A stretch of 30,962 bases of DNA. Source: a virus. How positions within the stretch are numbered: position 1 is the stretch's first letter; each line of letters starts with the position of its first letter. Below are positions 1 to 8,496 of this stretch, piece after piece. The notes under the pieces are model-generated. The model was not told the origin of the DNA, searched no databases, and saw only the letters and a list, made by a program, of their open reading frames with translations. The stretch spans positions 1-30,962 of IMG/VR virus record IMGVR_UViG_3300026097_000070; one strand, written 5' to 3'. Position numbers and translations under genes: made by a program.

Positions 1-381
1 TTCTGCTAGCTCTTCGGATACACCAGTGATTGACTTGTTGAGTGCATTAACCTGCTCGTGAAGAGCTTTCACGGTTTCTGCTAGATCGCTAAAGGCTGAT
101 GCAATGTTGTTGTTGATCTCAGTCACTGCTTGAGTGACATCAGACTTTTCAACCCCTTCTTCAGAAGCTTCTTCCGAAGCATCTTCCTGAGTTGCATCTT
201 CTTCAACTGCAGCTTCAGCCTCTTCAGCAGCCTTTTCAATGTCTTCAGCGGAATCAGCTTTTTCTGCTTCCTCTTCGACAACGGCTACCTCTTCGGTTTC
301 GGCATCTGCCTCTGGAGCGACCTCTACTTCTTCAACGACCTCGTCAGATTTTTCTGTAAGGTCTTCTGTTGTGTCAGTCAT
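1..381 (-). CDS. Nested in-frame scaffold protein (internal start, partial)
   Basis: The ATG at 381-379 is in frame with the protease (codon 253) and is preceded by AAGGAGGT (389-396 on the minus strand) with a seven-base spacer, the strongest Shine-Dalgarno noticed in the window. Translation from here would give only the acidic, Glu/Ala-rich and coiled-coil part without the protease. Phage lambda makes its scaffold Nu3 from the 3' part of the C protease gene in the same way, so a free scaffold protein is the natural reading. At least 127 residues are present; the end lies outside the window. Use of this start is inferred, not shown. Confidence 0.6.
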   Translation of the reverse strand, partial: MTDTTEDLTEKSDEVVEEVEVAPEADAETEEVAVVEEEAEKADSAEDIEKAAEEAEAAVEEDATQEDASEEASEEGVEKSDVTQAVTEINNNIASAFSDLAETVKALHEQVNALNKSITGVSEELAE

Positions 382-1137
382 AGGACTTACCTCCTTTGCT
401 GTCTTAGAAAGATTAATGCCTTTAGCACTATCAACTAAGAACTTTATCATGTTTGTTTTTTCGTTATCTGCTTTCTCTACAAAACCAATGTTTTGCATAG
501 ATACCCCAGATACAGGGTGGATTTCAGACTCTTTATCGGAAAGCATGACAAGCCCAGAATCTGAATCCCAGAAAACGTTCTCTAAGTCTACCACACCGTC
601 TCCCTTAATTGTGTTACCCTCTTCGGATTTTTGAATAGAAAGAATATTTGCAAACTGATTTGCAGGGGAGTCAACAAGCGAAAGCTCTACTAGGTCGTAT
701 TCTTTAATAACACGAACTTGCATGTCGCCCTTCTCGTCATATGCATCGTCCCACTTAAGCATTTTACCGCCAATAGAAAAACCTGTGTATGTACCGTCTA
801 GAACTTTTTCCCAAGTGTCTTGAGCACCTTTAGAAATATACGCAGAAACATAGACACCACTATAGAATTTCTTGGTCTCGGGATCAAAATATTTATCCTC
901 TTTGAATGAGACCATTTTCCCTACTGCTGAGGGTTGGTGCATTTCACGAATGTTCCCGCGAAAACTAGAGAAAGCTCCAAGAGAAGCTTCTGTAGTAACT
1001 ATGTCATTTTGCTTGTCAACGTTGTCTAGGGTTGCAAAACCAGAAACCGTGCGTCGCTCTTCATCAACTTTTGCGAACGGCATTGAAAGGCGAACAGCGT
1101 CGCCTTCTGTATCCCAATGGGCTTTAAACATAGTCAT
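1..1137 (-). CDS. Prohead serine protease with C-terminal scaffold domain (partial)
   Basis: Capsid maturation protease, read by eye because the frame runs off the left edge: 379 codons are present without a stop. Residues 1-170 match the HK97/XkdF prohead protease fold: His67 in REMHQP, Ser121 in GFSIGGK and the ELSLVDSPAN motif near residue 150 fit the catalytic His and Ser and the core of this family. From about residue 250 the protein becomes extremely acidic (Glu/Ala/Asp-rich) and then turns into a coiled-coil-like stretch, as expected for a delta-domain or scaffold. It lies just after the portal gene, the usual order. The start at 1137 has GGAG five bases upstream; a second Met is residue 3. 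A perfect internal ribosome site and ATG at codon 253 suggest the scaffold part is also made separately. Confidence 0.88.
   Translation of the reverse strand, partial: MTMFKAHWDTEGDAVRLSMPFAKVDEERRTVSGFATLDNVDKQNDIVTTEASLGAFSSFRGNIREMHQPSAVGKMVSFKEDKYFDPETKKFYSGVYVSAYISKGAQDTWEKVLDGTYTGFSIGGKMLKWDDAYDEKGDMQVRVIKEYDLVELSLVDSPANQFANILSIQKSEEGNTIKGDGVVDLENVFWDSDSGLVMLSDKESEIHPVSGVSMQNIGFVEKADNEKTNMIKFLVDSAKGINLSKTAKEVSPMTDTTEDLTEKSDEVVEEVEVAPEADAETEEVAVVEEEAEKADSAEDIEKAAEEAEAAVEEDATQEDASEEASEEGVEKSDVTQAVTEINNNIASAFSDLAETVKALHEQVNALNKSITGVSEELAE
389..396 (-). promoter_or_regulatory. Internal Shine-Dalgarno for nested scaffold
   Basis: AAGGAGGT read on the minus strand, seven bases before the in-frame ATG at 381. 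It lies inside the protease coding sequence, where it encodes Lys-Glu-Val-type codons, so its full match to the anti-Shine-Dalgarno is notable. Confidence 0.65.
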
Positions 1138-1146
1138 ACTAGCTCC

Positions 1147-1152
1147 ATTATA
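1147..1152 (-). promoter_or_regulatory. -10 element before protease gene
   Basis: TATAAT on the minus strand, nine bases before the ATG at 1137, in the 51-base gap after the portal gene. No convincing -35. It would give a leader of about three bases, so the GGAG ribosome site would only serve transcripts from further upstream. Confidence 0.4.
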
Positions 1153-1188
1153 TAGTCCCTTTTTAAAAATTGTTAAAAAAGTGTAATA

Positions 1189-2793
1189 TTATTCTGAAGA
1201 ACGGCCTTCGCCTTGTGCGTTGCGTCCATCGGTTGTTGCGGTGCTATCAGACTGTTCATTTGCTCTCTCGGCATCTCTCTGCCTGTTACCCGCCAGGTTT
1301 GCTCTAGTATCTGTTAGTTGTCTAGGAGACATAACAAATGGGTCGTCGCCATCTTGCCTTTGTGGAAGGCCTAGTTCTTGCCTTGCCTCGTTTGGCGTCA
1401 TAACCTGTGTCTTAACATAGCGCTCTAGAATCTGAGATTGCGAAATCTCATCTGTAAGAGTTAGCTCGTTAAAGTTAAATTCAAGAATGTCTGTTTTTTC
1501 TTTGACAATCTTGTTAATCATCTTAGCTAAGTTAGCTTGTGCTGGTCTTGCAACTTGCTCTTTGAATGTGCGATCCTGTGCAAGTGCAGCAGCAATAGCC
1601 GAAGAGTCAGCACCACCAATTTTAGAAAGCGGTACTTGGTGGGCAACTAGAATATCATCTCTATTACGAATACGGTATTCGTTAAACGATGCTTCCTGTA
1701 CCCCATTCTCGATGGGCTGCATATTAAACTCTACCTTGTTGTTTTCTGTGTCGCCAGGTAGCGGGATGTAAAGTGTTCTATGAGACTGACCCTTTAGGCT
1801 CGTCTGTAAGAATCTGAACATCTTGTCTTCTGCGTCTGGAGATAGCTTTGCACCTTTAAGAGTTACAACATAGCGGGGTACAGCTTTGTTGCCGAAGTAG
1901 TCAATGTTGTATTGTGATGCTAGCTGGTCTCCATGTAGTGAGGAAATGGCAGACATGATATCTGGGATACCATAAAAAGTATTTAGTGGAGAGTACTCTT
2001 TGTAATGTAAAATTTCGTTTGGTCTTGGATCATCTGTAATTGGGTTTTGGTTTGTACCACCAAAGTTTCTAAAGTATACTACCTTGTTTCCAATTATTTG
2101 CACGTACCCGTCACGCAGTCGGCGCACACGCATTGTAGTTGATGGGATGTGCCCGACATATCCGATTTCTCCATTGATCGTTCTTCCAATTTCTAGGTAT
2201 CCGTTTCCTGTTGCTTGAACATCTGTATAAAATTTCATCAGGGTGTGGGTGAAGGAGTCTGAATCATTTAAATTCTCTAGCCAGCTACGCAACTCAATTC
2301 TGGTTCTTTCAATTCTATTACGAGCACGCTTAACAGCTTCTTGATCTTCATTGCTTTCAAGTCTGAGCATTGTGCTTTTTGAAACAGCAAAGTCGTATCC
2401 AAGACCAACAATGTTTTCTACCTTCGCGTCAATAGCGGCGTGGTTAGCAAAAGAGGTGTCGTAGTAGTTTGCCAGTTCGTAAAGATTCCAGGGTGGTGTA
2501 ATAACATCAAACATCCCGTAGCCATTACGATAAACCTCTCCAGGATTAATCTCCTTAGACCCAGCTCCATTAGAGCCAGTTTTCTTTGCGTTAGCGTTAG
2601 CGAAATAAGTCTCATTTGGTGGCATGGCTAATGCCTTTGCCATTCTTGTAGAACGACGCTTAAAGTTGGTTTCAAGTCCGTTGTAAGCTTTTAGGTCTTC
2701 CCAGCTTTTGTTAAAGGGGTCTTGATTACTAAAGGCATTATCCTGCTTTTCCAACTCGTCAATACGAGCACCAAGAGTCCACTCTTGCGTCAT
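1189..2793 (-). CDS. Phage portal protein
   Basis: 534-residue portal, the dodecameric ring at the capsid vertex through which DNA is packaged and ejected. The sequence resembles the HK97/PBSX portal family (Phage_portal): a GNGYLEIGR segment near 190, the TFYGIPDIMSAISSLHGDQ region near 270, the YFGNKAVPRYVVTLKG strand after it, and the HQVPLSKIGG motif near 390, then a C-terminal helical segment with TPNEARQELGLPQR typical of the family. The C-terminus is polar and Gly/Ser/Arg-rich. Length is normal for the family. The start overlaps the stop of the upstream gene (TAATG), implying translational coupling, and the protease follows 51 bases later. Terminase, which usually precedes the portal, is not found upstream here. 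Confidence 0.93.
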   Translation of the reverse strand: MTQEWTLGARIDELEKQDNAFSNQDPFNKSWEDLKAYNGLETNFKRRSTRMAKALAMPPNETYFANANAKKTGSNGAGSKEINPGEVYRNGYGMFDVITPPWNLYELANYYDTSFANHAAIDAKVENIVGLGYDFAVSKSTMLRLESNEDQEAVKRARNRIERTRIELRSWLENLNDSDSFTHTLMKFYTDVQATGNGYLEIGRTINGEIGYVGHIPSTTMRVRRLRDGYVQIIGNKVVYFRNFGGTNQNPITDDPRPNEILHYKEYSPLNTFYGIPDIMSAISSLHGDQLASQYNIDYFGNKAVPRYVVTLKGAKLSPDAEDKMFRFLQTSLKGQSHRTLYIPLPGDTENNKVEFNMQPIENGVQEASFNEYRIRNRDDILVAHQVPLSKIGGADSSAIAAALAQDRTFKEQVARPAQANLAKMINKIVKEKTDILEFNFNELTLTDEISQSQILERYVKTQVMTPNEARQELGLPQRQDGDDPFVMSPRQLTDTRANLAGNRQRDAERANEQSDSTATTDGRNAQGEGRSSE

Positions 2794-3173
2794 TACTCTT
2801 CGTCTCCGTACTGATCCAGAGTATTCTTGGCTGCAATAACGGCACCAAGATCATTCATGTTAGGGAGCATACCCTGAGACATTCTGTCTACCTGCTCACT
2901 GTGCTCTTCTTCAGAAATTTTACGCATGTTTGGATAAAACTTAGCTGTGCCGTCTGCCTGACCCCAATACTTAGCTGCATTCTCTAGTTCTTGAACACGA
3001 GCAAGGTCGCCCTTCATTGACTCAATAGAAAGTGCATTACCTTCTCCGTCGGTAAAGGCTTTTCCGTTTGGCTTGTGCCAAACATAAGTGCCAAAGTTAG
3101 AGAAGTTTTCTTCAACAACTTGTACTTTTGTGTTACCTACTTGACCAGGAAAGCGTGGTTTTGGCTTCTTCAT
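2793..3173 (-). CDS. Conserved hypothetical protein upstream of portal
   Basis: 126 residues from the preferred start at 3173, or 128 from an ATG at 3179. It is mixed-charge, without membrane segments or signal. The N-terminus is basic (MKKPKPRFPGQ); the middle contains a predicted helix (ARVQELENAAKYWGQADG), and the C-terminus is acidic. I do not recognise a domain. Its stop overlaps the portal ATG, so the two are probably co-translated and it may be a portal-associated or head-neck protein; that is context only. The TGgTATACT promoter-like sequence ends seven bases before the ATG at 3173, which favours the shorter, leaderless start. Confidence 0.75.
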   Translation of the reverse strand: MKKPKPRFPGQVGNTKVQVVEENFSNFGTYVWHKPNGKAFTDGEGNALSIESMKGDLARVQELENAAKYWGQADGTAKFYPNMRKISEEEHSEQVDRMSQGMLPNMNDLGAVIAAKNTLDQYGDEE

Positions 3174-3180
3174 AACCATA

Positions 3181-3189
3181 AGTATACCA
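3181..3189 (-). promoter_or_regulatory. Extended -10 promoter, leaderless start at 3173
   Basis: Minus strand reads TG-G-TATACT, with the -10 at 3186-3181. Seven bases separate it from the ATG at 3173, placing the predicted transcription start at or next to the start codon. No clear -35. Confidence 0.45.
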
Positions 3190-3191
3190 CA

Positions 3192-6100
3192 TTATGCAGA
3201 AGTCAGTGTCTGTCTGGACCATCTTATGTTTTGAAGTGCCGCATATCGGTAATTATTAAGCGTTAAAGTCTTTCCTGTTTCCAAAACAATTTTATCTGTA
3301 CCAGTAAACTGTCTATAGATTTTTTCAATATCCGGTGCTGTGGGGTTAACCTGAGAGATGTATAGTACCTGTAGCCAAGTTTGCTCATCCCAGTCATCCC
3401 ACACCTGCTGAACTTCATCTACAATATTTACAGAATACCACTTCCTAAAAGCAGATCTTGCAAGCTCGTCCTGTTCGCTAATCTGGTGTGCAGATATGTT
3501 GTTAAAGTTTACTGGGCTAGTAACTCTTAATGCCCCGATATACTGGTTAAAGTTAAGTGCTGTGTCAAAAGATATTCCTAGAACAAACCATTTTTCTGGA
3601 TTTGTTGATGGTCTATTTACAATTCTTCCGTCAACCGAATATGTGATTCCGGATGCCAAGGAATTTGTCGTGCTATCTATTGCATAGATGTATGCCCTTT
3701 GATCGTTATCTGGATACTGTTTTAGATAAAACTTTAATGTTCTGGAAGATTCCTCTATTTCAAAAATTTGAACAGGGGCATCTGAAAACTGTTCGTCGTG
3801 ATAGTGAAGCATCATTTGAAAAGCACCAATTTTAAAGAAGTCTGACTGAGTCTTGTTGATTGGTATTTCAAACCCAGCGTTTTCTGCTACAACGAAGTCT
3901 CTCCTAAATCTAAGACCATCGTTACCAGAAGAATAGAAGTATGGGACAGAGTTCTTGTAAAGGGTAAAGGGTTCTACAAACTTATAGTCTGTAAAGTTTT
4001 TGTTCTTTTTGTATGGGTATATCTCTACACCAAACTTATTTCCAATATTGTTCTTACTGCTAGAAAGCGCTCTAGAAACCATTCTTAAAGATCTAATCTT
4101 GAATGGGTTGTACCTTATTCCAGGAACATTAAACTCCATATGAATGTTTACTGACAACAAAGAAAAGTCTACTCCAGATGGAGGGTATATAACACTGTCT
4201 TCAATTATCTCGTATTTCTCTGACTGCCATCCAGATGTTGGTCTAATTACCCCGTTGATTGGCAGGGGTACTTCTGAGTAATTATCTATAGATGAATTAG
4301 CACCGTTTTCTATGTATTGAAATGTAACATATGTTTTAAATCCTGAACCAGAGTATTCGTAGTTTCCATTACTAAAAATATCAAGGTGCGGATAGTCTAT
4401 ATTAAACTGTAAAAAGTCTAAGTCTAAATAGCTCTTGCCATCTAGACCAGTAACATACTTTGCAAAATAACTAAGGGGAAGGTAGTCTTCCCAATATGCA
4501 TCTACAGAAATATCTAGAATAAACTGATCAAGTTCTTTTCTAGCGACAAGCGTGTAGCTTCCGATATGAGTAAACACATCTGTTGCAATCAATGGTCCCA
4601 CACCGCCGCCATCAATAAGGTCCTCTAGCTCTGGGTCTGGCTCCTGGGCGTCTATGTCCTGTTCCCATTCTACCCTTGCAGGAGTGTCTCCGTCGTAGAT
4701 AATTACTTCTTCGTACTCTTCTGCAAAGTTTGTGGGAAAGCCTTTAATTAAGAATTCGTTTTGGATCTTGCTTAGATTTTTCTGAGTAGAAAAAGATAAA
4801 TTAAATATGTAACCGCCAAAGGTTTTGTTAAAGTCTGGATTGCCACCAATAAAAACCTTAATCTTTTGCTTAGCCCCAAAGAATGTTGCAACAGATCCTC
4901 CATAGTAGTCAATGACTCTTTGGATGTGAAATCCAGCATTAAAGATTACATCTGGAATATGGTCTCCAGCAGAAAAAAGAGTGGTATCTGTAAAGGTTCC
5001 GTCTACCTGCTTAGTTCTCATAACATAACTTACAGTGTCGTTTTCCATATAAACAGTTAGCCTGTTTCCAGTTGTCTCATTTACCAAGTCCATAAGAATC
5101 TCTTGACTTGTTGGCAATGATCTAACCATAAAAGCTCCGTACAAAGCTCTTGTCTCTTCTAAAAGATTATTTAAAGAGTCAAACTTAATGTAGCCATTCG
5201 TTCCAGACCATCCACTATCTGGCTTTAAGGAAACGTGATAGTCTCCAAAGAGATTTGTGTTTTGTGCAGACTCTAGATCAGAGTACCAGTCTGTTATTGT
5301 TTTGTTATCAAAAACAATTTCTGGTAGTTGATAGTCTGGCAACAATATTTCTTCAGAGTTTGGGACAAGGTTATCAATGAATCCATTAGACCATCTCCCT
5401 AACTTGGGGTATGTATATGTTTTACTATATTTTGCAAATGAGTTATCGAAGGTTAGTGTTGTAGAAGAACTAGCACCTTCTAGGTTATTCTTAACTTCAA
5501 CACCCTGCCCATAAACCCAACGCCTTTTTGAAACAATGGTTGGAACCTCATAAGGATATATTCCAACAGCATCTATATAGATTAGTGGAGCTTCTTCGTG
5601 TGCATAAAATCCTAGCCAATCCTGATCATTGTCGAGGTCGTCGTATTTTTCTGGATAAGATATGTTATCTGGTATGAGGTCTAGTGTTACAACTTCTTCT
5701 CCATTGATAACTAAGCTAGCCTTATATGGAGAAATTCTAATATTTACAAGCATAGGTCTTTCCCACTCGCCTACGAAGTGGGTACCAATAGTTTCACCGA
5801 TCATAAGCTTTAAGAATGGACCTTCTACATAAAGACCGTCCGAAGAGTTTATGGGGCCAAAAATTCTTTTATGAGAAAAAGAATGAACCCTTGCCTTCAT
5901 CCAAAACTCACAGGTAAAGTTTTGATACTGGCCAGACTCATTCATAAACCCAAAACCAGGAATAATCAGGGAGGGCTCTGAGGTGGGGTTAGCATATAGA
6001 GCGGTACTGTTAAACGCACCAAAGACTAATGGCATACTGGAGTTTTTTGCATAAAGGTTTGTAGAACTTGCAAGGTAATATGCACTAGCCCCGTCTAAAC

Positions 6101-6767
6101 CGTATGGGCTTGCCTCTACAGACAGCGAAGAAAGGTTTATGTCTGCTGGCAAGGCTTCAGCTTCCGTGCCAAGAGAGGTTACATGAAACTCTTCTGCCCA
6201 CTGTCCAATGTTAATTCCATTAATGCCAAACTCATATCCAGATACTGGTCTTGTCGTTGTGATAAAAAAATCTAGATCTGAAAAGTTTGCTGGGAGGTTG
6301 AAGGTATCTGAAATAAAAGCCCAGTCACGGGAAGCTGGAATATTTTTAGTTGTAGACTCTGTTCTATAAACTCCAAGAGTGTCGTCTGGGTGCTGATACC
6401 TATAGCCAATAGTTACATCAATCGACTGGTCATATGTCACAAAGAATGCCCCCATTGCAACTGACTTTAAGGTTAAGTCAAAGTCTGACTCTTCTAGCGA
6501 AAGTTGGCTGGTAAAGGATATATCGCTTGCGGTAGTTATGACACCGTTTACATACGCATTACTAAATGGTTCTGGGTTTGGAATTTCTGAAAACACTAGC
6601 CCGTCGGTTGCATCAACAACATTAGCACCAGAAACAGACCAATTGTTAAGATCTTGGTTGGTTGAATTAATATAGTGCAGATAATCTACTGATTCGTCTA
6701 AAGCCCACAAAGCAATTGGGTGTTCAGAAAACACCTTAGTCGCATAAGAGTTGAGGGCAGTAGTCAT
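3192..6767 (-). CDS. Large LamG-type tail fibre or minor tail protein
   Basis: 1,191 residues, the longest gene in the window. It opens with EHPIALWALDESVDYLHYIN, a start seen in many phage minor tail proteins carrying concanavalin-A/LamG-like folds. A LamG-like jelly roll is recognisable around residues 270-400: TCEFWMKARV, then a strand set ending in ASLVINGEEVVTLDL. More beta-rich segments with the same flavour (GAFMVRS, FKIGAFQMMLHYHDE) suggest several such domains along the chain. The C-terminal 70 residues are different and may be an attachment or folding end. These domains usually bind cell-surface sugars, so a receptor-binding or long side-fibre role is likely. A good ribosome site (AGGAGAT) precedes the ATG. 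It sits between the adhesin cassettes and the portal-proximal genes. Confidence 0.75.
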   Translation of the reverse strand: MTTALNSYATKVFSEHPIALWALDESVDYLHYINSTNQDLNNWSVSGANVVDATDGLVFSEIPNPEPFSNAYVNGVITTASDISFTSQLSLEESDFDLTLKSVAMGAFFVTYDQSIDVTIGYRYQHPDDTLGVYRTESTTKNIPASRDWAFISDTFNLPANFSDLDFFITTTRPVSGYEFGINGINIGQWAEEFHVTSLGTEAEALPADINLSSLSVEASPYGLDGASAYYLASSTNLYAKNSSMPLVFGAFNSTALYANPTSEPSLIIPGFGFMNESGQYQNFTCEFWMKARVHSFSHKRIFGPINSSDGLYVEGPFLKLMIGETIGTHFVGEWERPMLVNIRISPYKASLVINGEEVVTLDLIPDNISYPEKYDDLDNDQDWLGFYAHEEAPLIYIDAVGIYPYEVPTIVSKRRWVYGQGVEVKNNLEGASSSTTLTFDNSFAKYSKTYTYPKLGRWSNGFIDNLVPNSEEILLPDYQLPEIVFDNKTITDWYSDLESAQNTNLFGDYHVSLKPDSGWSGTNGYIKFDSLNNLLEETRALYGAFMVRSLPTSQEILMDLVNETTGNRLTVYMENDTVSYVMRTKQVDGTFTDTTLFSAGDHIPDVIFNAGFHIQRVIDYYGGSVATFFGAKQKIKVFIGGNPDFNKTFGGYIFNLSFSTQKNLSKIQNEFLIKGFPTNFAEEYEEVIIYDGDTPARVEWEQDIDAQEPDPELEDLIDGGGVGPLIATDVFTHIGSYTLVARKELDQFILDISVDAYWEDYLPLSYFAKYVTGLDGKSYLDLDFLQFNIDYPHLDIFSNGNYEYSGSGFKTYVTFQYIENGANSSIDNYSEVPLPINGVIRPTSGWQSEKYEIIEDSVIYPPSGVDFSLLSVNIHMEFNVPGIRYNPFKIRSLRMVSRALSSSKNNIGNKFGVEIYPYKKNKNFTDYKFVEPFTLYKNSVPYFYSSGNDGLRFRRDFVVAENAGFEIPINKTQSDFFKIGAFQMMLHYHDEQFSDAPVQIFEIEESSRTLKFYLKQYPDNDQRAYIYAIDSTTNSLASGITYSVDGRIVNRPSTNPEKWFVLGISFDTALNFNQYIGALRVTSPVNFNNISAHQISEQDELARSAFRKWYSVNIVDEVQQVWDDWDEQTWLQVLYISQVNPTAPDIEKIYRQFTGTDKIVLETGKTLTLNNYRYAALQNIRWSRQTLTSA

Positions 6768-6784
6768 TTATTATCTCCTAGTAT

Positions 6785-6793
6785 ATTTTAACA
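6785..6793 (-). promoter_or_regulatory. Extended -10 promoter before large fibre gene
   Basis: Minus strand TG-T-TAAAAT, -10 at 6790-6785, in the 35-base gap before the 1,191-residue gene. The leader contains AGGAGAT. CTCCTA upstream and TAGGAG at the ribosome site could pair, so a read-through transcript might mask the site while a transcript from this promoter would not. Confidence 0.4.
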
Positions 6794-6802
6794 TAGTAGG
6801 AG

Positions 6803-7711
6803 TTACTGAATTCTATATTTTACGATAACTACTCCGCTACCACCATTTTTGCCTGGGGGCATTACCTGTGCTCCACCAGCAGATTCGCCCTGAGCATATC
6901 CACCATCTCCACCATCTCCTGTGTATGGATTTCCTGCCGTTGGGCCGTACCTGCTTGTTCCCGTCCCACCGCGTCCTCCTGCAGAATATAGGACAGAGCT
7001 TCCGCTTACTACTCCAACCCTAGTTCCAGAATCGTCAAAATATAAATCGGAAAGCGTCTTGGGAAATATAGTGCTGGTCCCTCCGGCACCTCCTAGATAA
7101 TTTACGGCAGCCGCAGCAAAGCCACCGCCACCACCACCATTGTTCCCACCGGAATAACGATAGCCATCATTACCTTGAGATGGAGAAACTGCTGGAACGT
7201 TACCAGAACCAGCACTTGCCGATCTAAACTGAGCACCACCACCAGAGCCACCATCGGGGGCGGCTCCTCCACGGGCGGCCAAGCCTTCTCCGCCTCCAGC
7301 GGCAGCATGTATATCAAATACTGAATCTTCTCCTGGTAATCCTGGAATACAGTTTGCGGTTGATCCTCTTCCCGCTCCGCCTGCTCCAACGGTAACAAGG
7401 TAGGTACCTGGAGAAGAAAGAGAGTAGTCAATTTCTCTAACACCGCCGCCACCGGCGCCACATCCAGCCTCTGTTTCGTTATCCCCAGCACCTCCGCCAC
7501 CGCCACCAGCTACAACTAACACCTCTAAATCATTATAAATGTTACTCAGGTTATTAACAACAAAGCTATCGCTATTAAGAAATACGTGATACCTGTATGC
7601 CTCATCTGTTCCTGGAACTTCGTAGTCAAATATCTCGTCCCCTCCAGTTGCATCAATGGGGATGATACCTGCGGCGACGCCACGGAATCTTAAAGATAAT
7701 GGCTTAAACAT
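6803..7711 (-). CDS. Glycine-rich adhesin paralogue 1
   Basis: 302 residues from ATG 7711, which overlaps the stop of the MAHYA gene (TAATG). The central part is glycine-rich with many short GGGG and GGSGG runs, starting with EVLVVAGGGGGGAG, and it closes with the typical NGGSGVVIVKYR strand. This is the architecture of phage glycine-rich fibre tips; in phage S16 gp38 such runs form packed polyglycine-II helices that carry receptor-binding loops. It is the most divergent of the six: the SSITGSSVT segment of its paralogues is replaced by a longer insert (around FPKTLSDLYFDDSGTRVG). A receptor-binding role is inferred. Confidence 0.7.
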   Translation of the reverse strand: MFKPLSLRFRGVAAGIIPIDATGGDEIFDYEVPGTDEAYRYHVFLNSDSFVVNNLSNIYNDLEVLVVAGGGGGGAGDNETEAGCGAGGGGVREIDYSLSSPGTYLVTVGAGGAGRGSTANCIPGLPGEDSVFDIHAAAGGGEGLAARGGAAPDGGSGGGAQFRSASAGSGNVPAVSPSQGNDGYRYSGGNNGGGGGGFAAAAVNYLGGAGGTSTIFPKTLSDLYFDDSGTRVGVVSGSSVLYSAGGRGGTGTSRYGPTAGNPYTGDGGDGGYAQGESAGGAQVMPPGKNGGSGVVIVKYRIQ

Positions 7712-8076
7712 TATGAAGCGATCCAATCTTTTACTTCTTCATCCCATTCATAATATTTATTATCGTTGGGGTATGGCTTTGGAGGTACCCAGTCAAAGAT
7801 AGTTGTACTGAGTGTCCAAGAAGGGTATGGCTGTGGTCTAATAAAGGCATCCAAATCGTCGTCATAATAATACCCCCTACCAGCATAATTTCCACGGAAT
7901 GGAAGCTTATCTTTAGTACGATGTTTGCCAAGATAGGTATTATAGCTAGTTCTTAAGCATCTGGCACCATATAGAACTGAATAATAATGTTCCCAGTCTT
8001 GATTGCTAGATTCATCCTTACCCACAAAAACTCGGGTAACGATATTGTTCTCATCTAAAACTGCATAATGTGCCAT
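7711..8076 (-). CDS. MAHYA-family tail-associated protein A
   Basis: 121 residues. It starts MAHYAVLDENNIVTRVFVGK and has a middle block TSYNTY...FRGNYAGRGYYYDDDLDAFI, then W-containing repeats ending YEWDEEVKDW. The same family is common next to fibre genes in aquatic phages; its function is not established. Four paralogues occur in this window, each adjacent to a glycine-rich adhesin gene, so a chaperone, linker or fibre-capping role is plausible but inferred. A TATAAT box lies six bases before the ATG and no ribosome site is visible, so leaderless translation is likely. Confidence 0.72.
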   Translation of the reverse strand: MAHYAVLDENNIVTRVFVGKDESSNQDWEHYYSVLYGARCLRTSYNTYLGKHRTKDKLPFRGNYAGRGYYYDDDLDAFIRPQPYPSWTLSTTIFDWVPPKPYPNDNKYYEWDEEVKDWIAS

Positions 8077-8082
8077 AAAACT

Positions 8083-8088
8083 ATTATA
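8083..8088 (-). promoter_or_regulatory. -10 element, leaderless start at 8076
   Basis: TATAAT on the minus strand followed by six bases (AGTTTT) and the ATG, placing the expected transcription start on the A of the start codon. It lies directly after the upstream gene's stop. Confidence 0.5.
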
Positions 8089-8090
8089 GC

Positions 8091-8492
8091 TTATTCAGAG
8101 GGAGCAGGAATCCAATTGCCGGACTCTTCATCCCAAGTGTAAGTTTCCCCATCCTCGGGGTAAGCTACGGGAGCTTCCCAAAGACAAGTTGTTTCATTTA
8201 AGATCCAAGAACCATAGGGCTTGGGCGGAATAAACGCATCCCGTTTTTCATCGTAAGTGAAACCGATACCGGCATAGTTGAATCTCAGTGCTTTGCTTTG
8301 GTCCTCACTAGGTTCGCCCGTTTTAGGGTCATAGTGAACACCGCCGTAGGTGTTGTAGGAAGTCTGCTTGACCGTAGAATCTTGTGGCGCGTAGTAGGTT
8401 TCCCAATCGTCAATGCCTTCCGCGACATCATCGCGCCCCACGAAAACCTGAACCACGACATTCTCAGAATCTAGTTGTGCGTAATGAGCCAT
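8091..8492 (-). CDS. MAHYA-family tail-associated protein B
   Basis: 133 residues from the ATG at 8492; a TTG four codons earlier is in frame but the paralogues all start at MAHYA. It has the full family pattern: MAHYAQLDSENVVVQVFVGR, a QTSYNTYGGVHYDPKTG block, FNYAGIGFTYDEKRDAFI, then PPKPYGSWILNE and a terminal YTWDEESGNWIP repeat. The long form, with an intact GVHYD segment, resembles versions found in marine and freshwater phages. It follows adhesin paralogue 2 with TAAGACAATG spacing. Function unknown; probably virion or fibre-assembly related. Confidence 0.72.
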   Translation of the reverse strand: MAHYAQLDSENVVVQVFVGRDDVAEGIDDWETYYAPQDSTVKQTSYNTYGGVHYDPKTGEPSEDQSKALRFNYAGIGFTYDEKRDAFIPPKPYGSWILNETTCLWEAPVAYPEDGETYTWDEESGNWIPAPSE

Positions 8493-8496
8493 TGTC

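Noticed and set aside
130-634. Plus-strand open frames over the protease gene
   Set aside because: Ser/Phe-rich shadows of the acidic Glu-rich minus-strand scaffold codons; no ribosome sites and the minus frame is clearly coding.
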